DNA of 64,000 nucleotides from NCBI GenBank assembly GCA_033002965.1, contig JAURVB010003462.1:1-64000 (forward strand), given 5' to 3'. Below are positions 26,601 to 37,636 of the stretch, in pieces. The position numbers and the translations under genes were made by a program. The first letter of the stretch is position 1, and the number at the start of each line of letters is the position of its first letter. Source of the DNA: Piper betle. Lineage: Eukaryota; Streptophyta; Magnoliopsida; Piperales; Piperaceae. The notes below the pieces were generated by a model. The model saw only the letters and a program-made list of their open reading frames with translations. It searched no databases and had not been told where the DNA came from.

Positions 26601-29600
26601 TGCTCCAACCACTGGAACTCTTCTTTCTTCAATAAATCGATCAAAGGAGAAGCAATTTTAGCATAATCTCAGACAAATTTGTGATAATAGCCTATGAGAC
26701 CTAAGAATCCTTACTGTCCTTAGTATAGGCCTATTTACCATAGCTTGAATCTTGTTTGAGTCAGTGGCAACTCCCTCACTGGACACAATGTAACCCAAAT
26801 ACTCCAATTCCTTCCTTCTAAATTGGTATTTGGAGATTTTGATAAATAAAGAATGAGCCCAAAGGAGATCCAAAATGAGATGGTGAATGTGATCCAACTA
26901 GGTCCAGCTGTAGATAAGGATATTATCAATGAACACTGAGATAAATAGTCGGAGATAAGGCCGAAAGACTTCATTCACGAGGCTTTGAAAAGTAGATGTT
27001 GTATTTGTCAACCCGAAGGGCATTATTAAGTACTCATAAATGAGAAGTAAGGATTTTTTTTATAATGATGTCCTGGAATGAACTTTCTATTGTAGTTGTA
27101 AGACAACCTCTTAATAGTGACAGAAGAAGATGGAGTGGTTCTAACGCCGCCATACACTTTGGCGGTTGTCACTCTACTAGGGCTAGTTGTGGTCAATTGG
27201 CTTAACCGAAGTACCATGTGTGCGACATCTTTTGTTGCTGAGCCAGCTAAGCATCTTGCATCTTGGCCAATTCCACCGCCCTAGTTAATGTCCACGGTTG
27301 GTGGAACCAGACGTCCATAGCGATCTCCTTTTTGAGACCGCTTATCAAGATACCATTAAGTGCCTCTTTTAGCCCTGGACCATGTTGAAGCCCTCATAAT
27401 TAGTCTGGACCACGTTGAAGTGCTCATAATCAGTCGAACCACAATGTGGTCGGTGTTCATGGTTTCCTCCGTTCTAGTTACCATAGTTTACCATAGTATG
27501 GTGAGCGGAATAAGCCTCAAACCCGTCCTTGGGTAAGCCATGCCCTCTATAGGGTAGATTACGGGTAGATGGCTCATCATATGGGTTAAAGTGAGCCTCC
27601 CCGTCTTCACATAATTGGCACATGGGTTGACCATTTCTTCCCCCATCATCATATGTAGGAGCTTGGCTGGCTAGTAGTTCCAGTACTTCGCTGTTGGTGA
27701 CAATCCCCGATCAGCGAAAATTGGCCGCAGGGGTAGCAAAAGACCGTCATCTAAGTCGTTGCTACAGGGCGGTCAAACCCAGCCCACCCTTCTCCATCCT
27801 AGGTCGTGAGGGTGGACCACCATATGAAGAAGCTCAGGGATGGCTATCGGAGATGAGCGCAATCCCTGGATGAGCGGTCTTAGAAAGGTTGTTGAATGGG
27901 ATAACGCCCCATTGTCCAACTAGCGGAATGCCGAGGGCCCTGTCACCTAGGCCAGCGACAGCCAGCCACTGTGTTGAGAGCCCGGTCGTCAGCCCTCTCC
28001 AAAAATGAATGGCCAACGTGATCCTCTCCCTTTAACTAGATAGGTGGACACTAGAAAGAGTTTGGGTTGTGGGGTTGGCCGCAACAAGATGGGGGTCACT
28101 TTCCTATTTCTATTGCCACTCACGTATAACGCCACTATCTTATCTGACGTTATTGCAGTAGTATTTTCTTTGAGGACGTTGCTTTCATCATAATTTTTGT
28201 TGTCGCTGTCATAGATCGGTGCCTTCTCCTTATCAATCTCCTCCCCTTTTATCTACTTCAATAAAGTTGATAGCTGATTGGTGACAGAATTATGATTTCG
28301 TTGGGTTGTCTTATGATATCGGTGGATTGTCTCTTTGGTCTTACGGATATCATGCGTAAGTGCTGTTAACAATCCTCCACTAACTTGGCTCTTGTTTTGT
28401 TCGTCATGATTGACGAATGGGAAGCGCTTCAATTTCAGGGAATTGAAAGGCTGTGATACTAATTTGATAGTCTTTGGCCCCTTCTTACCAAATTGGAATC
28501 CCTAATCGGTTATCCACTTCGAAGGGGATATGATAATATAATTCTAAAGTCTAATTGAAAATGTTCTTCATTAATTAATTCTCCACAAAGAATTTATTAC
28601 ATATTTATAGTTTCCTGATTTCACCAACTCACCCATAACACCAAACCACCTTATTAATTATTAAAATTTCCTACACAACTGGCTCAATTTATTAGATGCT
28701 TAAAATGTGAAAAGATAACTAATAACAAAATATGAAAAGGCAATTAAAACACATAATGGTTGGCTACCATTATACTGGTTTCAGTTCCCAGTGCTATGCG
28801 CTTGAGCCAAGATTGTGCTTTTGTGCATTGGCAAGCATTGTGCAGTCTGCCACTTTATGAACTACTTTGCGCTTGGAAGTTGGCGGATATACAAAGAATG
28901 GTTTGCAAGCACAAACTTCCACATGCACTATTCTCGGTATTCATTTGTGTTAGCTTAGTCTTGTTGGAGTCGGCATTTCATCTCACCTTGTTTAAAATGA
29001 CTACTTATGGGAGGAGTTAAGACTCAAGTGAATACTTGATACAAATGTGCTTTTTAGTCAAGTTGAATCACAATAAGTTATTGCATATTCTTCTGCATAT
29101 TGGTTGCCTGTTTTTCTTCAAAATGGATTGTTTGCTTTTTCTTCTTTTCTGCTGTGTATGCACTTGCCATGTACTAGAAAGCCAAGGGCAGTCTGCTGGC
29201 CGTTTGTATTGTGCATGCTTATTCCAAATCTGTAATCTCTATCTTTAAGCTTTAAAACCTAAACCCTTTAAACCCTGAACCTTGATTTATCAACCCACCC
29301 TATGCCCTAAGACATAATCTACATTCCATAAACTTTAAACCTTAAACCCTTTGTCAAAAAATTTAAATATCTTTTCACTGAATGACATGCTATATTTTGT
29401 TGCAGTAATAATTCAGGAATTAGAGGGCTGCAGTTCATTGTTCAGTCCACTGCAAAGGTAGCCGAGTTTTGTGTTGATTTACTCGGTTATGAATCTCTAT
29501 CTATTTGTCTGCATGATCATGCAGGATCCTACACACATTGGCATCAGAGTCAAGGAGTTTCTTAAAACCTTTGAGTCTAAGATGAATGACATGACAAGTG

Positions 29601-30517
29601 ATGAGTTTAAGGTAAGTGAACTTCTTAAAATTATTAGAGGACATTCTGTCTGTTTGGATTGCTGGGCGTTTATTTCAGCTTTGATCTGCATATAGTTATA
29701 AAAAAGGATGTGACAGGCAGCTAAACCATTGCATGGTTATTAAGGTGTTAGTTGTTTATTAAGGTGTTAGAGTTTTCTTTCACTAACTGATGTAAATCCA
29801 TTCACCGGCTTTAAGGTGTTAGTTGTATATCAGAGATTGATTTCAAATACTTCTAGGAAGTAGTAAATTGTTTGCTTGTGCTCCACTTATGATCATCTGC
29901 TGATTACTTTGGCACTATACTGTGTTAGAACAACAAAAATGCATTGATTGATGTGAAGCTTGAGAAAGACAAGAATCTGTGGGAAGAATCCGGCTTCTAC
30001 TGGCATGAAATTGAGGCTGAGACCCTCAAGTTTGACAGGAGAGAATGTGAGGTACAATGGCCCCCTATCATTTTTTCTTCACCAGACCCTAAATTAGTAC
30101 CCATCTGCTTCCTTCGTGAAGTGATAACCTCTTCTCCTGGAAGTAACTGGCCAATGAAGAGAATATTATTACAACCCAAGTCTCGTTAGCTTCCTTGAGA
30201 CTGCCGTGTCTACTACTTTCAGCTATCTACCTCACTGCCAACATATTGTTTTTCACATGTGGAATGCAAAACAGGTTGCGCTCTTGAGGGATCTGTCACA
30301 GGAGGAGTTCAAAGATTTCTTCAACACGTACGTGAGAGTTGGCGCCCCTCGAAGTAAGTCTCTGAGCATACAAATCTATGGGGCTCGACATACATCTGAA
30401 TACAAGGCTGTTAAATTTGAAAGCCAATCGGAGCATGTTAGAATTGATGACATATGTAGCTTTAAGAGATCTCGGCCTTTATACAGTTCTTTGAGTGGGC
30501 ATCTGTTTGGCGTATAA
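11614..30517 (+). CDS. Insulinase-like M16 zinc metallopeptidase, peroxisomal IDE type, 26 exons
   Basis: Exons: 11614-11722, 11953-12028, 12168-12235, 12396-12487, 12565-12638, 12735-12778, 13946-13997, 14743-14865, 14957-15069, 15167-15329, 15573-15665, 15757-15842, 17375-17461, 18048-18151, 18437-18539, 18650-18745, 18854-19043, 19294-19355, 22814-22918, 23387-23587, 23689-23897, 23974-24098, 29406-29457, 29525-29611, 29929-30051, 30275-30517. All have GT-AG borders with matching phases. The inverted zinc motif HxxEH (AHFL-EHM) is split across exons 2/3, and the distal Glu lies in [10 protein letters not shown] (exons 5/6). Other hallmarks are [31 protein letters not shown] text in exon 17, [11 protein letters not shown] and [14 protein letters not shown]. 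The expected role is clearing peptides in the peroxisome or cytosol. Two 1-nt frameshifts are seen: exon 1 near 11645-11655, between KPRTDEQ and the conserved [19 protein letters not shown] frame, and exon 20, where a short T run (23566-23570) gives TGA at 23570. All else is intact. Confidence 0.92.
17275..17310 (+). repeat. (TTC)n microsatellite in IDE intron 12
   Basis: A pyrimidine trinucleotide run (TTCTTC repeated) lies in the 1.5-kb intron between exons 12 and 13 of the IDE-like gene, about 65 bp before the next exon. It could extend a polypyrimidine tract but is probably neutral. Confidence 0.8.
19513..22506 (+). mobile_element. Solo LTR (2,984 bp) of a long-LTR retrotransposon in IDE intron 18
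   Basis: The element 19518-22501 begins TGTAACACCCCAAATCCGG and ends GGGTTTTACA. It is flanked by a perfect 5-bp duplication ACTAT (19513-19517 and 22502-22506). TG...CA ends with a 5-bp target duplication fit an LTR. There is no internal gag-pol, no second LTR and no primer site, so it is best read as a solo LTR left by recombination. The start sequence and great length suggest a Ty3 chromovirus such as the Tekay/Del group (inference). Internal features are a TATATATATA run near 20672-20688, a GC-rich block 21340-22040 and an AT-rich TTGACTCGTATCCGGCTCGAGTC module near 22060. It lies in the sense orientation within the intron; the flanking exons splice in phase. Confidence 0.88.
24269..24297 (+). 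repeat. (ATC)n microsatellite in IDE intron 22
   Basis: A short CAT/ATC trinucleotide run lies in the intron downstream of exon 22. It has no apparent role. Confidence 0.8.
24712..24998 (-). repeat. 3' LTR of the intronic Ty3 element
   Basis: This is the direct-repeat partner of 28465-28749. Both share the blocks CTTCTTACCAAATTG, GATATGATAATATAATTCTAAA, TTTATAGTTTCCTGATTTCACCAA and ATTAGATGCTTAAAATGTGAAAAG. It is read on the minus strand, where this copy lies downstream of pol and next to the purine tract. Confidence 0.85.
24993..26980 (-). pseudogene. Ty3 pol remnant (RT, RNase H, integrase, chromodomain-like tail)
   Basis: Fragments in several minus-strand frames line up in Ty3 order. They are RT/connection text ([18 protein letters not shown], 26658-26897), an RNase H segment around 26450-26600, integrase ([11 protein letters not shown] and NHPQTDGV, 25582-25983), an integrase C-terminal segment ending [13 protein letters not shown] (25239-25643), and a tail with [11 protein letters not shown] and [10 protein letters not shown] (24993-25217) resembling a chromodomain. 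Multiple stops and frame changes show the element is inactive. Confidence 0.8.
27020..28440 (-). pseudogene. Degenerate gag/protease region of the intronic Ty3 element
   Basis: This lies between the pol fragments and the 5' LTR/primer site, where gag is expected. Only scattered short minus-strand frames remain and no intact zinc knuckle could be read. The assignment rests mainly on position within the element. Confidence 0.5.
28465..28749 (-). repeat. 5' LTR of the intronic Ty3 element
   Basis: This is the direct-repeat partner of 24712-24998, adjoining the primer-binding-site-like sequence at about 28447-28462 (minus strand). The outer boundary is placed at 28749 because CACAT follows, matching the other flank. 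An alternative end at 28751 would keep a canonical terminal CA. Confidence 0.8.
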
Positions 30518-30588
30518 TATTCATGGACAGATATTCTTGTAATCCAGCATATATGTGCATGTCGCAAATGTTAGCAACATGATGGTGA

Positions 30589-30639
<51 letters not shown>

Positions 30640-32812
30640 GTTTGTTTCAAAAACATGTGAAGGTGATTCTTCAAGCATTATTACCGAGCAAAAAGATTAG
30701 AAATGCTCAACACGGGTGGTCGGAATCCATTGTGAATATGTGATGGAAAGAAGGTCCCTAATTATTGGGCATACAAAACTTTAACTCAATAAGTAATGCA
30801 ACGCCCATTTATAAGATTGCAATTGTAAAAATTGCATTGCCATGTTTTCACGATGTAAATAAAAATATTTAACTTATGTTCGAGGAGGATGTTCTTTATT
30901 GATGGACGAGCAAATAATATGATTGTAGATTTTTTTGTAAATTTTGATTGAGCAGTACTATCTCTTAAAAGGGTGGTAGGTGAAATTGTGAATCTTATTT
31001 ACATTGATAAAGTAGATCGATAGGAAAAATAGTATTTCACTTTAAATTTATTGTGAATGAAATTACATTTGTTAATGAATTTAAGTTATAAATTTAATGG
31101 TAATCTTTTTCTACCTTTTGTTCTTTTAGGGTCTCTGAATTAGATTGACAAGGGTGAAAGATGTATGATATGATTAATAGGCTTGTAGTGCTTTTTGTGT
31201 TAGAATGTGAACGCTTAAAAATTATGTGAATGTGATTTACATTTAAAAAATCAATCTCACTGATTTGTTAATATAGATCTATAGATTTAAAGTTTAGATT
31301 CACATGGGCAAATAAGATGGCCAATTTCACTAACCCCCTTAGATTATAACTACAGAGATAAATACCATGGGCAGATGAATGCTAATTTTTTATCAGAGCA
31401 ATGCTAGAAGGGGTTCTTGGGCGATAACAAGTGACATATGGATGTGACTGACCACTATGAATATTGTTCAGCAAAGTAGAACAAGCAAGACATCTCTATA
31501 CAAAAGGTTAGCTTCCTTAGGGTTGGCAGGGAAGCAATTTTAAATTGTAAACCTTAAATATGATTTTTTTTAAGCTCCACGTAATGACATCTACGTGTGT
31601 ATAGAAAGCAGTGCGTATTAAGTAGGAAGTGATAAGTAATAGTTAAAGATTTTCAAAAATTAAATTTTATTATAGTATTGTAATTAAAATAAAAGAATTA
31701 AAAGCGTTAGAATAATTTAAAAAAAGTAAAAAAAGCTTAAAGAAAAGAAAGTGGTGGGTAATCAGGGTCGCCCATGTTCCTTCCCAGGGGCGAGGAGGTA
31801 AAAAGTCTGGAGGTTGCGCGGCGTTGGTGGCGCGAATGCTGGTCGTTATGGGCCTGCCCCGTTTGATTGATTGAAGCGTGAACTATGACCAAGAAGGTGC
31901 TGGCATGTGTGATGTGCCATTTGAATTCTCAGGTGCCCATCTCCAGATTTCAATCAAATCATATGCTTTGAAAAAAATAATCAAATCAATCAATTAATAA
32001 TAAGTAGACAACTTCGTCGGTGAGTCGGTGATGCACTGCACGCGTAACCATCTGATAGGACCGCATGCCTGCGCATATAGTATGTTCTTCCATTCTTCTC
32101 GCAAAACTGCTGCGCATATGTTGTCTTCGAAAAAAATCCTATGCATAATAAATATATTTAGCAGAGAGATCGCCATTTTGGATGCAAGTGACATAAAAAA
32201 TGGTTGAGATTGACTTGTATTATTTGTTCATTTGTAAAGTAGAAACAAAAGCTAACAAAAGTTTGCCTTTTTACATGCGGTGGATGGTTGCCGTAATGAA
32301 AATCTACTTGTAATAGTATGTATTATTGTTTCGGTTTTTTATGTGGCACACCCAATGCAACGTTATGAACACAAAACTAACCAAGAATCCATGTGAATTG
32401 ATCCAATGCAGTGTGGGTTATAAAGAGTAGCCAATCCCAATTCTATCAACCATGCAGGAAAGGCAATCCTAATGCTGATGATTTCAATTAACTTCTCTTA
32501 TACATATTTACATTTAAATAGAGTATGAGTATGAAAAGAGAGGACCTGTGGAAATGAGTGAGTCGTCTTAATTGGAACTGGTGGGATCGAAAAGGGGAGA
32601 GCAAATCACGCCGACCAGTGGCAACGTCTAGGAACGAAAGCATTGGACTAATTGGCGGCTTTTGAGGAATAGCATGGGTGGTGCACATGGCCTGCGTACA
32701 CGCCCGCCTCAGCTCTGCCCCTCCCACTAAACCTGCTCTGCCATTGCTTTGCATTCCGAGAGCTTATGCTTTGCTAACATCCCATCTCTTCTTCTTCTGA
32801 GATCTCTCTCTC
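30518..32812. other. Intergenic between IDE and DUF642 genes
   Basis: This includes a (TA)n microsatellite at 30597-30637 just past the IDE stop, in the likely 3' UTR or flank. The rest is AT-rich DNA without a recognisable gene. Short minus-strand ORFs at 31994-32194 and 32488-32754 show no family features. The last few hundred bases should contain the DUF642 promoter. Confidence 0.6.
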
Positions 32813-32820
32813 TATAAATA
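32813..32820 (+). promoter_or_regulatory. TATA box of the DUF642 gene
   Basis: TATAAATA lies 118 bp before the start codon at 32938. It is preceded by a CT-rich pyrimidine patch (CTTCTTCTTCTGAGATCTCTCTCTC) and followed by (AC)n and a CAACTCCCC-type start region. This is a typical plant core promoter arrangement. Confidence 0.8.
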
Positions 32821-32937
32821 CACACACACACACAGCTTCAACTCCCCATAGCCCCATCCTCCGTTTCGTCGTCAGCTGCTTCTCTCTTTTCCTTTTCCTG
32901 GAGATTATTAAGCTTTTAGATTTTTAGATTCTGGAAA

Positions 32938-34875
32938 ATGGTGCGCTGGTCTATATTCTTCCTGTTTTTCCTCCTGTTTGTTGCCGGCAGTGCTCTAAAA
33001 GCTGAGCTCTACGATGGTACGTGCTGTGGATCTGCTTTAGTTCCTCTTGTTTCTCTGCTCAACTTTATCGGTCGATTCTTTCATGATTGTTTGGTTATAA
33101 TGAGTTGGCTTTAGGATTTAGCTTACGGGTAATATGCATTCTGCTTATTCCATCTCGCCTCTTGTTATAATGCTCCAAAAGTTTTATCCTTGGCTTATTC
33201 AACTTCATATCAGGTTACCTTAAAGAAAAAAAACCTTAGAGATCAGGTTAACAGGGGTTTCATATAGCAGGCACTTGTAGTTTTAATTCCAGAGCAACAT
33301 CTACTCTGTATTTGGTTCACAGCTTACTTAGGTGACGTTGTTTCTTGGGAGGACTCTGATCTAGCTAGCTGTCTAGATGATCCGATCATCAAATGGGAGA
33401 ACTTGCTTCTTAGTTGATTAACATCTTTCCATGATCTAATGCTTCTTCAGCTCTCCTCCCGAATGGGGACTTTGAGATGTCCCCCAAGCCATCGGAGCTC
33501 AAGAAAACGCTGATCGTGGGAAAGTTCGCCCTTCCCAAGTGGGAGATCAATGGGGGTCCAGTCGAGTACATCTCCGGAGGCCCACAGCCCGGCAGCATGT
33601 TCTACCCAGTGCCTCATGGCGTCCATGCCGTCAGGCTGGGCAACGAGGCCTCAATAAGCCAGTCAGTACCAGTGAAGAAGGGCGTCCTGTACGCGCTCAC
33701 CTTTAGCTCCTCCAGGACATGTGCCCAGGACGAAGTGTTGAGGGTCTCCGTCCCTCCCCAGTCCGGTGATCTGCCATTGCAGACACTCTACAGCAGCTAT
33801 GGAGGGGACACCTACGCTTTTGGATTCTATGCCACCTCCAACGTTGCCCGAGTGATTTTTCACAATTTTGGGGTCCAGGAAGATCCTGCCTGTGGCCCTC
33901 TGTTGGACGCTGTAGCCATCAAGGAACTCCACCCACCAATGCCAACCAGAGGTATTCATATTATCATCTTTAATCCAAACAAAGTTTGCACTTTTCCTTC
34001 TTTTACTTCTCTTACAGTGGTTTGCCTGGCTGCATTAATGCATCTTCCCTCGTAGTAGTAATATTCAGTAATCATGTGTATATGACAAATTACTGATTTT
34101 CATATAATTTCTATCCTACGAGAACCACCACCCACAGAGTGTTTCATTAGTTTTGGTTTCAATTTTGTGCTGGAAGTGGGTGGGCTCTGTTATTCAATTG
34201 AATGCCTCTTTAACAGAAGTGGGCAGGGAAGCGACCATTTTATTTCATTTATGACTAGTAAATTACATGAATTTGGTTTCTGGCTAGCCTTTGCACTGTA
34301 TCAAGCCAAGTTAATACTGTTTTGCTATTGTTATATATTATGCCTGGGCAGATAATTTGGTGAAGAACGGTGGATTTGAGGAGGGTCCCCATGTGTTCCC
34401 TAACCATACATCCGGCATTCTGCTCCCACCAAAGCAGCAAGATCTGACGTCCCCACTTCCTGGGTGGATAATAGAGTCTCTGAAAGCAGTGAAGTACATT
34501 GATTCAAAGCATTTCAAAGTCCCATTTGACAAGGCAGCAGTTGAGCTGGTGGCCGGAAGGGAGAGTGCAATTGCGCAAGTGATCAGAACAATCCCGACCA
34601 AGTCGTACAAACTCAGCTTCGTTGTCGGAGATGCCAAGAATGGCTGCCATGGGTCCATGCTTGTGGAAGCATTTGCTGCCAAAGAGACCCTTAAAGTCCC
34701 CTTCAAGTCCAACGGAAAGGGTGGCTACAAATCTGCAAGCTTCATATTCACAGCCACCTCTGATAGGACGAGGATCACATTTTTCAGCTCCTACTACCAC
34801 ACTAAGGAGAAAGATGTTGGCACCCTTTGCGGTCCCGTCTTGGATCAAGTTAGTGTTTCTCTAATCTCAAAGTGA
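32938..34875 (+). CDS. Secreted DUF642 cell-wall protein (TEEBE/BIIDXI family), 3 exons
   Basis: Exons 32938-33016, 33451-33951 and 34352-34875 join in phase to give about 367 residues. The N-terminus (MVRWSIFFLFFLLFVAGSALK) is a signal peptide. Two tandem galactose-binding-like DUF642 halves follow: one starting LLPNGDFEM with LPKWEINGGPVEYISGG and CGPLLDAVAIK (exon 2), the other starting LVKNGGFEEGPHVF with LPGWIIESLKAVKYID and CGPVLDQVSV (exon 3). The family is apoplastic, binds wall polysaccharides and modulates pectin methylesterase activity; Arabidopsis members act in germination, hypocotyl growth and senescence. All exons are open with no frameshift. The position between an IDE-like gene and a PXC3-like kinase matches the neighbourhood of At2g41800/At2g41810, which favours orthology with that subgroup. 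Confidence 0.93.
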
Positions 34876-36104
34876 TCAACAACTAGCAGTCAACCGCAGT
34901 TATGATCACCAAATATGAGAATATTATGTTATGGTCAATTTATCCTAGCTTAGTTTATATGGTTTTGTAAATTTGACTGTTTGGTTTGTGTGATGTTTTA
35001 GATCATCAAACTGGAGTTGTTAAATGTGGACCAAAAAAAAAGAGGATCAAGATTATGGTCTATATGATGATAAATATCGGGAGAGGTTAAAGAAGTATAC
35101 AGAGTGGAATATCGGTGAACTCAAAAAATTTAAATGAATAAAAAATGTGAGCTCAACAAAGTGTTAGAAAACTACATTAATACAATTATACATACAACGT
35201 CCTAAGTAGTTAGTACTGCTGGTCAGCAGTGAGGGGCGTAAGCTATCAGTTATGCATGTCCCCGAATGGAAGAAGACCTAGCAAAGCATACTATAGTAAT
35301 CACAGGCAGCATCATCATAAATTATGCACAAAGAACAATAAGATACAACTCGATCATAGTATGACATGGGTATGTGTGTGTGTATATAGATATGATGAGG
35401 GCAATCGAAAAGCACAATGTTTTTAACTAGGTAAAACTTAAATCTTCACTTTGCCATTTGAAGAGTAAGGACCCTCCAGTATTAGAATGAATCAATGTTA
35501 TGAATTTAGTTATAATTGCGAACATATATATATACGTACCGAATAATAGTCAGAAGATCAAAGATCAAACTCATGCATCAAGCTCATGCTGATGGGCTTG
35601 AACAGTGGAGCCGCCCTAAGATACGAGGGCTAATTTTGCCCAACAAGGAAAGCAGCAAGCACCGAAAGCCCATTACCCGTGGCCTATTCATAGCTTATGG
35701 TGATTTTCATGTCTAACCAATGCGTCGAAGTCTTTTAGAATTAAAACGAAGGCGCTTCCTGTAAAAAAAACCCCAATTAGATCCAGTACTTGAGATTATG
35801 CAAATCAATAAGAACGTCTACATATTATGTGGGTGAATTTTTTTATTATCTAGTTCGTAAATTGAATTGTATGATCTTACCAAAACCGAAAAGGAAACTA
35901 AAAGATTATGCTCTCCCGCTGTGATCAGTATAACCAATTGGAAAAGCTGGCTAGAATTAAACTAATTTACACCTTATTTATAAGTAGAAGCACTATCACG
36001 CTCGAGTTGATGCAAGATGTTGCATCCTCATGTTGAGGCATTGCACAGGTGCGCCACCTTCGAAGTAATGTTTATGACAAATGCATGCCTCGCCATTTAT
36101 TTAT
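34876..36104. other. 3' flank and intergenic DNA after DUF642
   Basis: AT-rich sequence with no supported gene. The plus ORFs at 35229-35426 and 35516-35716 are short, low in complexity and without recognised domains. The first ~150 bp are presumably the DUF642 3' UTR. Confidence 0.5.
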
Positions 36105-36230
36105 TATCTTCCTAAATACACATTCCTACGTCAAAAAATGTATGCGCCCATGTTGCCTGCTGTAATTATCAAAAAACGCCTTTTATTACGCATGCATTTT
36201 TTGACGTAGGAATAAGTATTTAGGAAGATA
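36105..36230. repeat. Near-perfect 42-bp inverted repeat (hairpin, 42-nt loop)
   Basis: The arm 36105-36146 (TATCTTCCTAAATAC... TATGCG) pairs with 36189-36230 (CGCATGC...GTATTTAGGAAGATA) with about three mismatches. The spacer is 36147-36188. The fold is compact enough for a miRNA-like or siRNA-producing precursor but equally fits a tiny MITE. No target or family was recognised. Confidence 0.75.
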
Positions 36231-36439
36231 GAAAACAGTATGTTTTCATGATCAAAATGACACACATGATTACATGCGTGTTTGAACGGTGTTAACGAGA
36301 CAATGGCTAGTGAGTAGATATTGGACTAATCACCAAGGTTCTTTAATTTGCGGTTAAGTAACCCAGAATCATTTCCCCACCCACCATCATCTCTGTCTTT
36401 CTATTCTCTGTCCGATGACATATATAATGCCTTTTCCTT

Positions 36440-37420
36440 AATTCTACTAATATATATACACTAAAAGTACACCCACGCGTTTTTTCTTTTATATGTTAAT
36501 TATATTTTCAAATAGATATTATTTTCTTATTTTTTCTATTTTTATAAATTAATTATAATTAGAAACATTCATCTTCTTCTATCTTATATATTGGCTACCA
36601 AATCTATACCTATTGTTCAATAATATTGCTTACTTTTTTCGGGGCTGCATTTTTTTATTTTATATGTTGATTATATTTATAAATAAACATTATCTTTTTC
36701 TTTTAATGTTTTTTGCCAATTACTTATAATTAATTATCATCATCTTCTTTTTATGTTATACCCACTAACAAATATGAATATAATCTGTACTAAATTATGC
36801 TTAAAATTTAAGTAAATTCATTTATATTATATCATGTTTTTTCATATACATATTTTTTAATACAACATAATCCTTTTTAAATTATATTTTTTTATTATGA
36901 ACATTCATACTTATTAATTAAGTTTTATACATTTATAAAATTTATATCAATTTAAAATATAATCCAAATTGAGTTAAAATTCAATTTTTTATTTTCTTTA
37001 TAAGCTTTGAAAAAATCAATATATTATAAATTAGGATTGGGATTCAATTATAAACCATGTTAACAATATATTGTAGTTCTTGTATACTGTTATTACACCA
37101 TTTTTTTCTATATATTATACCTCTTTTTGTATTTTAATTATTAAAATTTTTAAAAATTAATACATATTCAAATTATAATAATTCATATGCTTGTTAGAAT
37201 TCAAATTAACCCTCAAATGTTTCACTTTGTTTGAATTTTATGTATTTTGAAAAATTAAATCAACTTTAAATACAATCTAACTCAAGTTAAAATGTGATTA
37301 TATATTTTCTTTGTAAGCTTTGGTAAAAAAACTGTATATTACTTAGATTGAGATTCAATTATAAACCTTATTAATATTAAATGATATTTTTTATTAAAAT
37401 GATATATTTGTATTATATTG
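36440..37420 (+). repeat. AT-rich tract with degenerate ~313-bp direct repeats
   Basis: The segment at about 36947-37070 (TCAATTTAAAATATAATCC..., TTTATAAGCTTTGAAAAAAT, GATTCAATTATAAACC) recurs at about 37260-37375 with the same order of blocks. The period is about 313 bp. A weaker pair (TATATGTTAATTATATTTTC / TATATGTTGATTATATTTAT) lies near 36492 and 36660. No coding capacity. Confidence 0.6.
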
Positions 37421-37636
37421 TTCATCCTCTAATTATATACTCCATCCCTTAACTCAGAGTCGTGAGAGCAAACCCAGCCAACCGCAATCACACCCTGCAC
37501 CAAGTTAGCCTTTAGATCAAGTCCATCGGGTTCAAATTTTGTGGAGATAAGGATAAGAAAAAAGAAATGATAAATATTTTTATAAATTTGTATTATTAAG
37601 TCACGTGGATAAGTTTTGAGGCGGTTCCAAAATCAT

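Larger units (their letters stand above)
24712..28749 (-). mobile_element. Decayed Ty3 chromovirus in IDE intron 22, antisense
   Basis: Two direct repeats of about 287 bp (24712-24998 and 28465-28749) bound a degenerate gag-pol on the minus strand. A minus-strand TTAGTATCACAGCC beside the repeat at 28465 resembles an initiator-Met tRNA primer site. AGGGGGAAGCA beside 24998 resembles a polypurine tract. CACAT occurs on both flanks (24707-24711 and 28750-28754) as a likely target duplication. The total of ~4.0 kb is short for the family, so internal deletions are likely. The small LTRs and chromodomain-like tail suggest a Reina-type chromovirus (inference). Confidence 0.85.

Noticed and set aside
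33663..34848. Minus-strand ORFs antisense to the DUF642 exons
   Set aside because: They are shadows of the plus-strand coding exons; the plus frame carries the signal peptide and DUF642 motifs.
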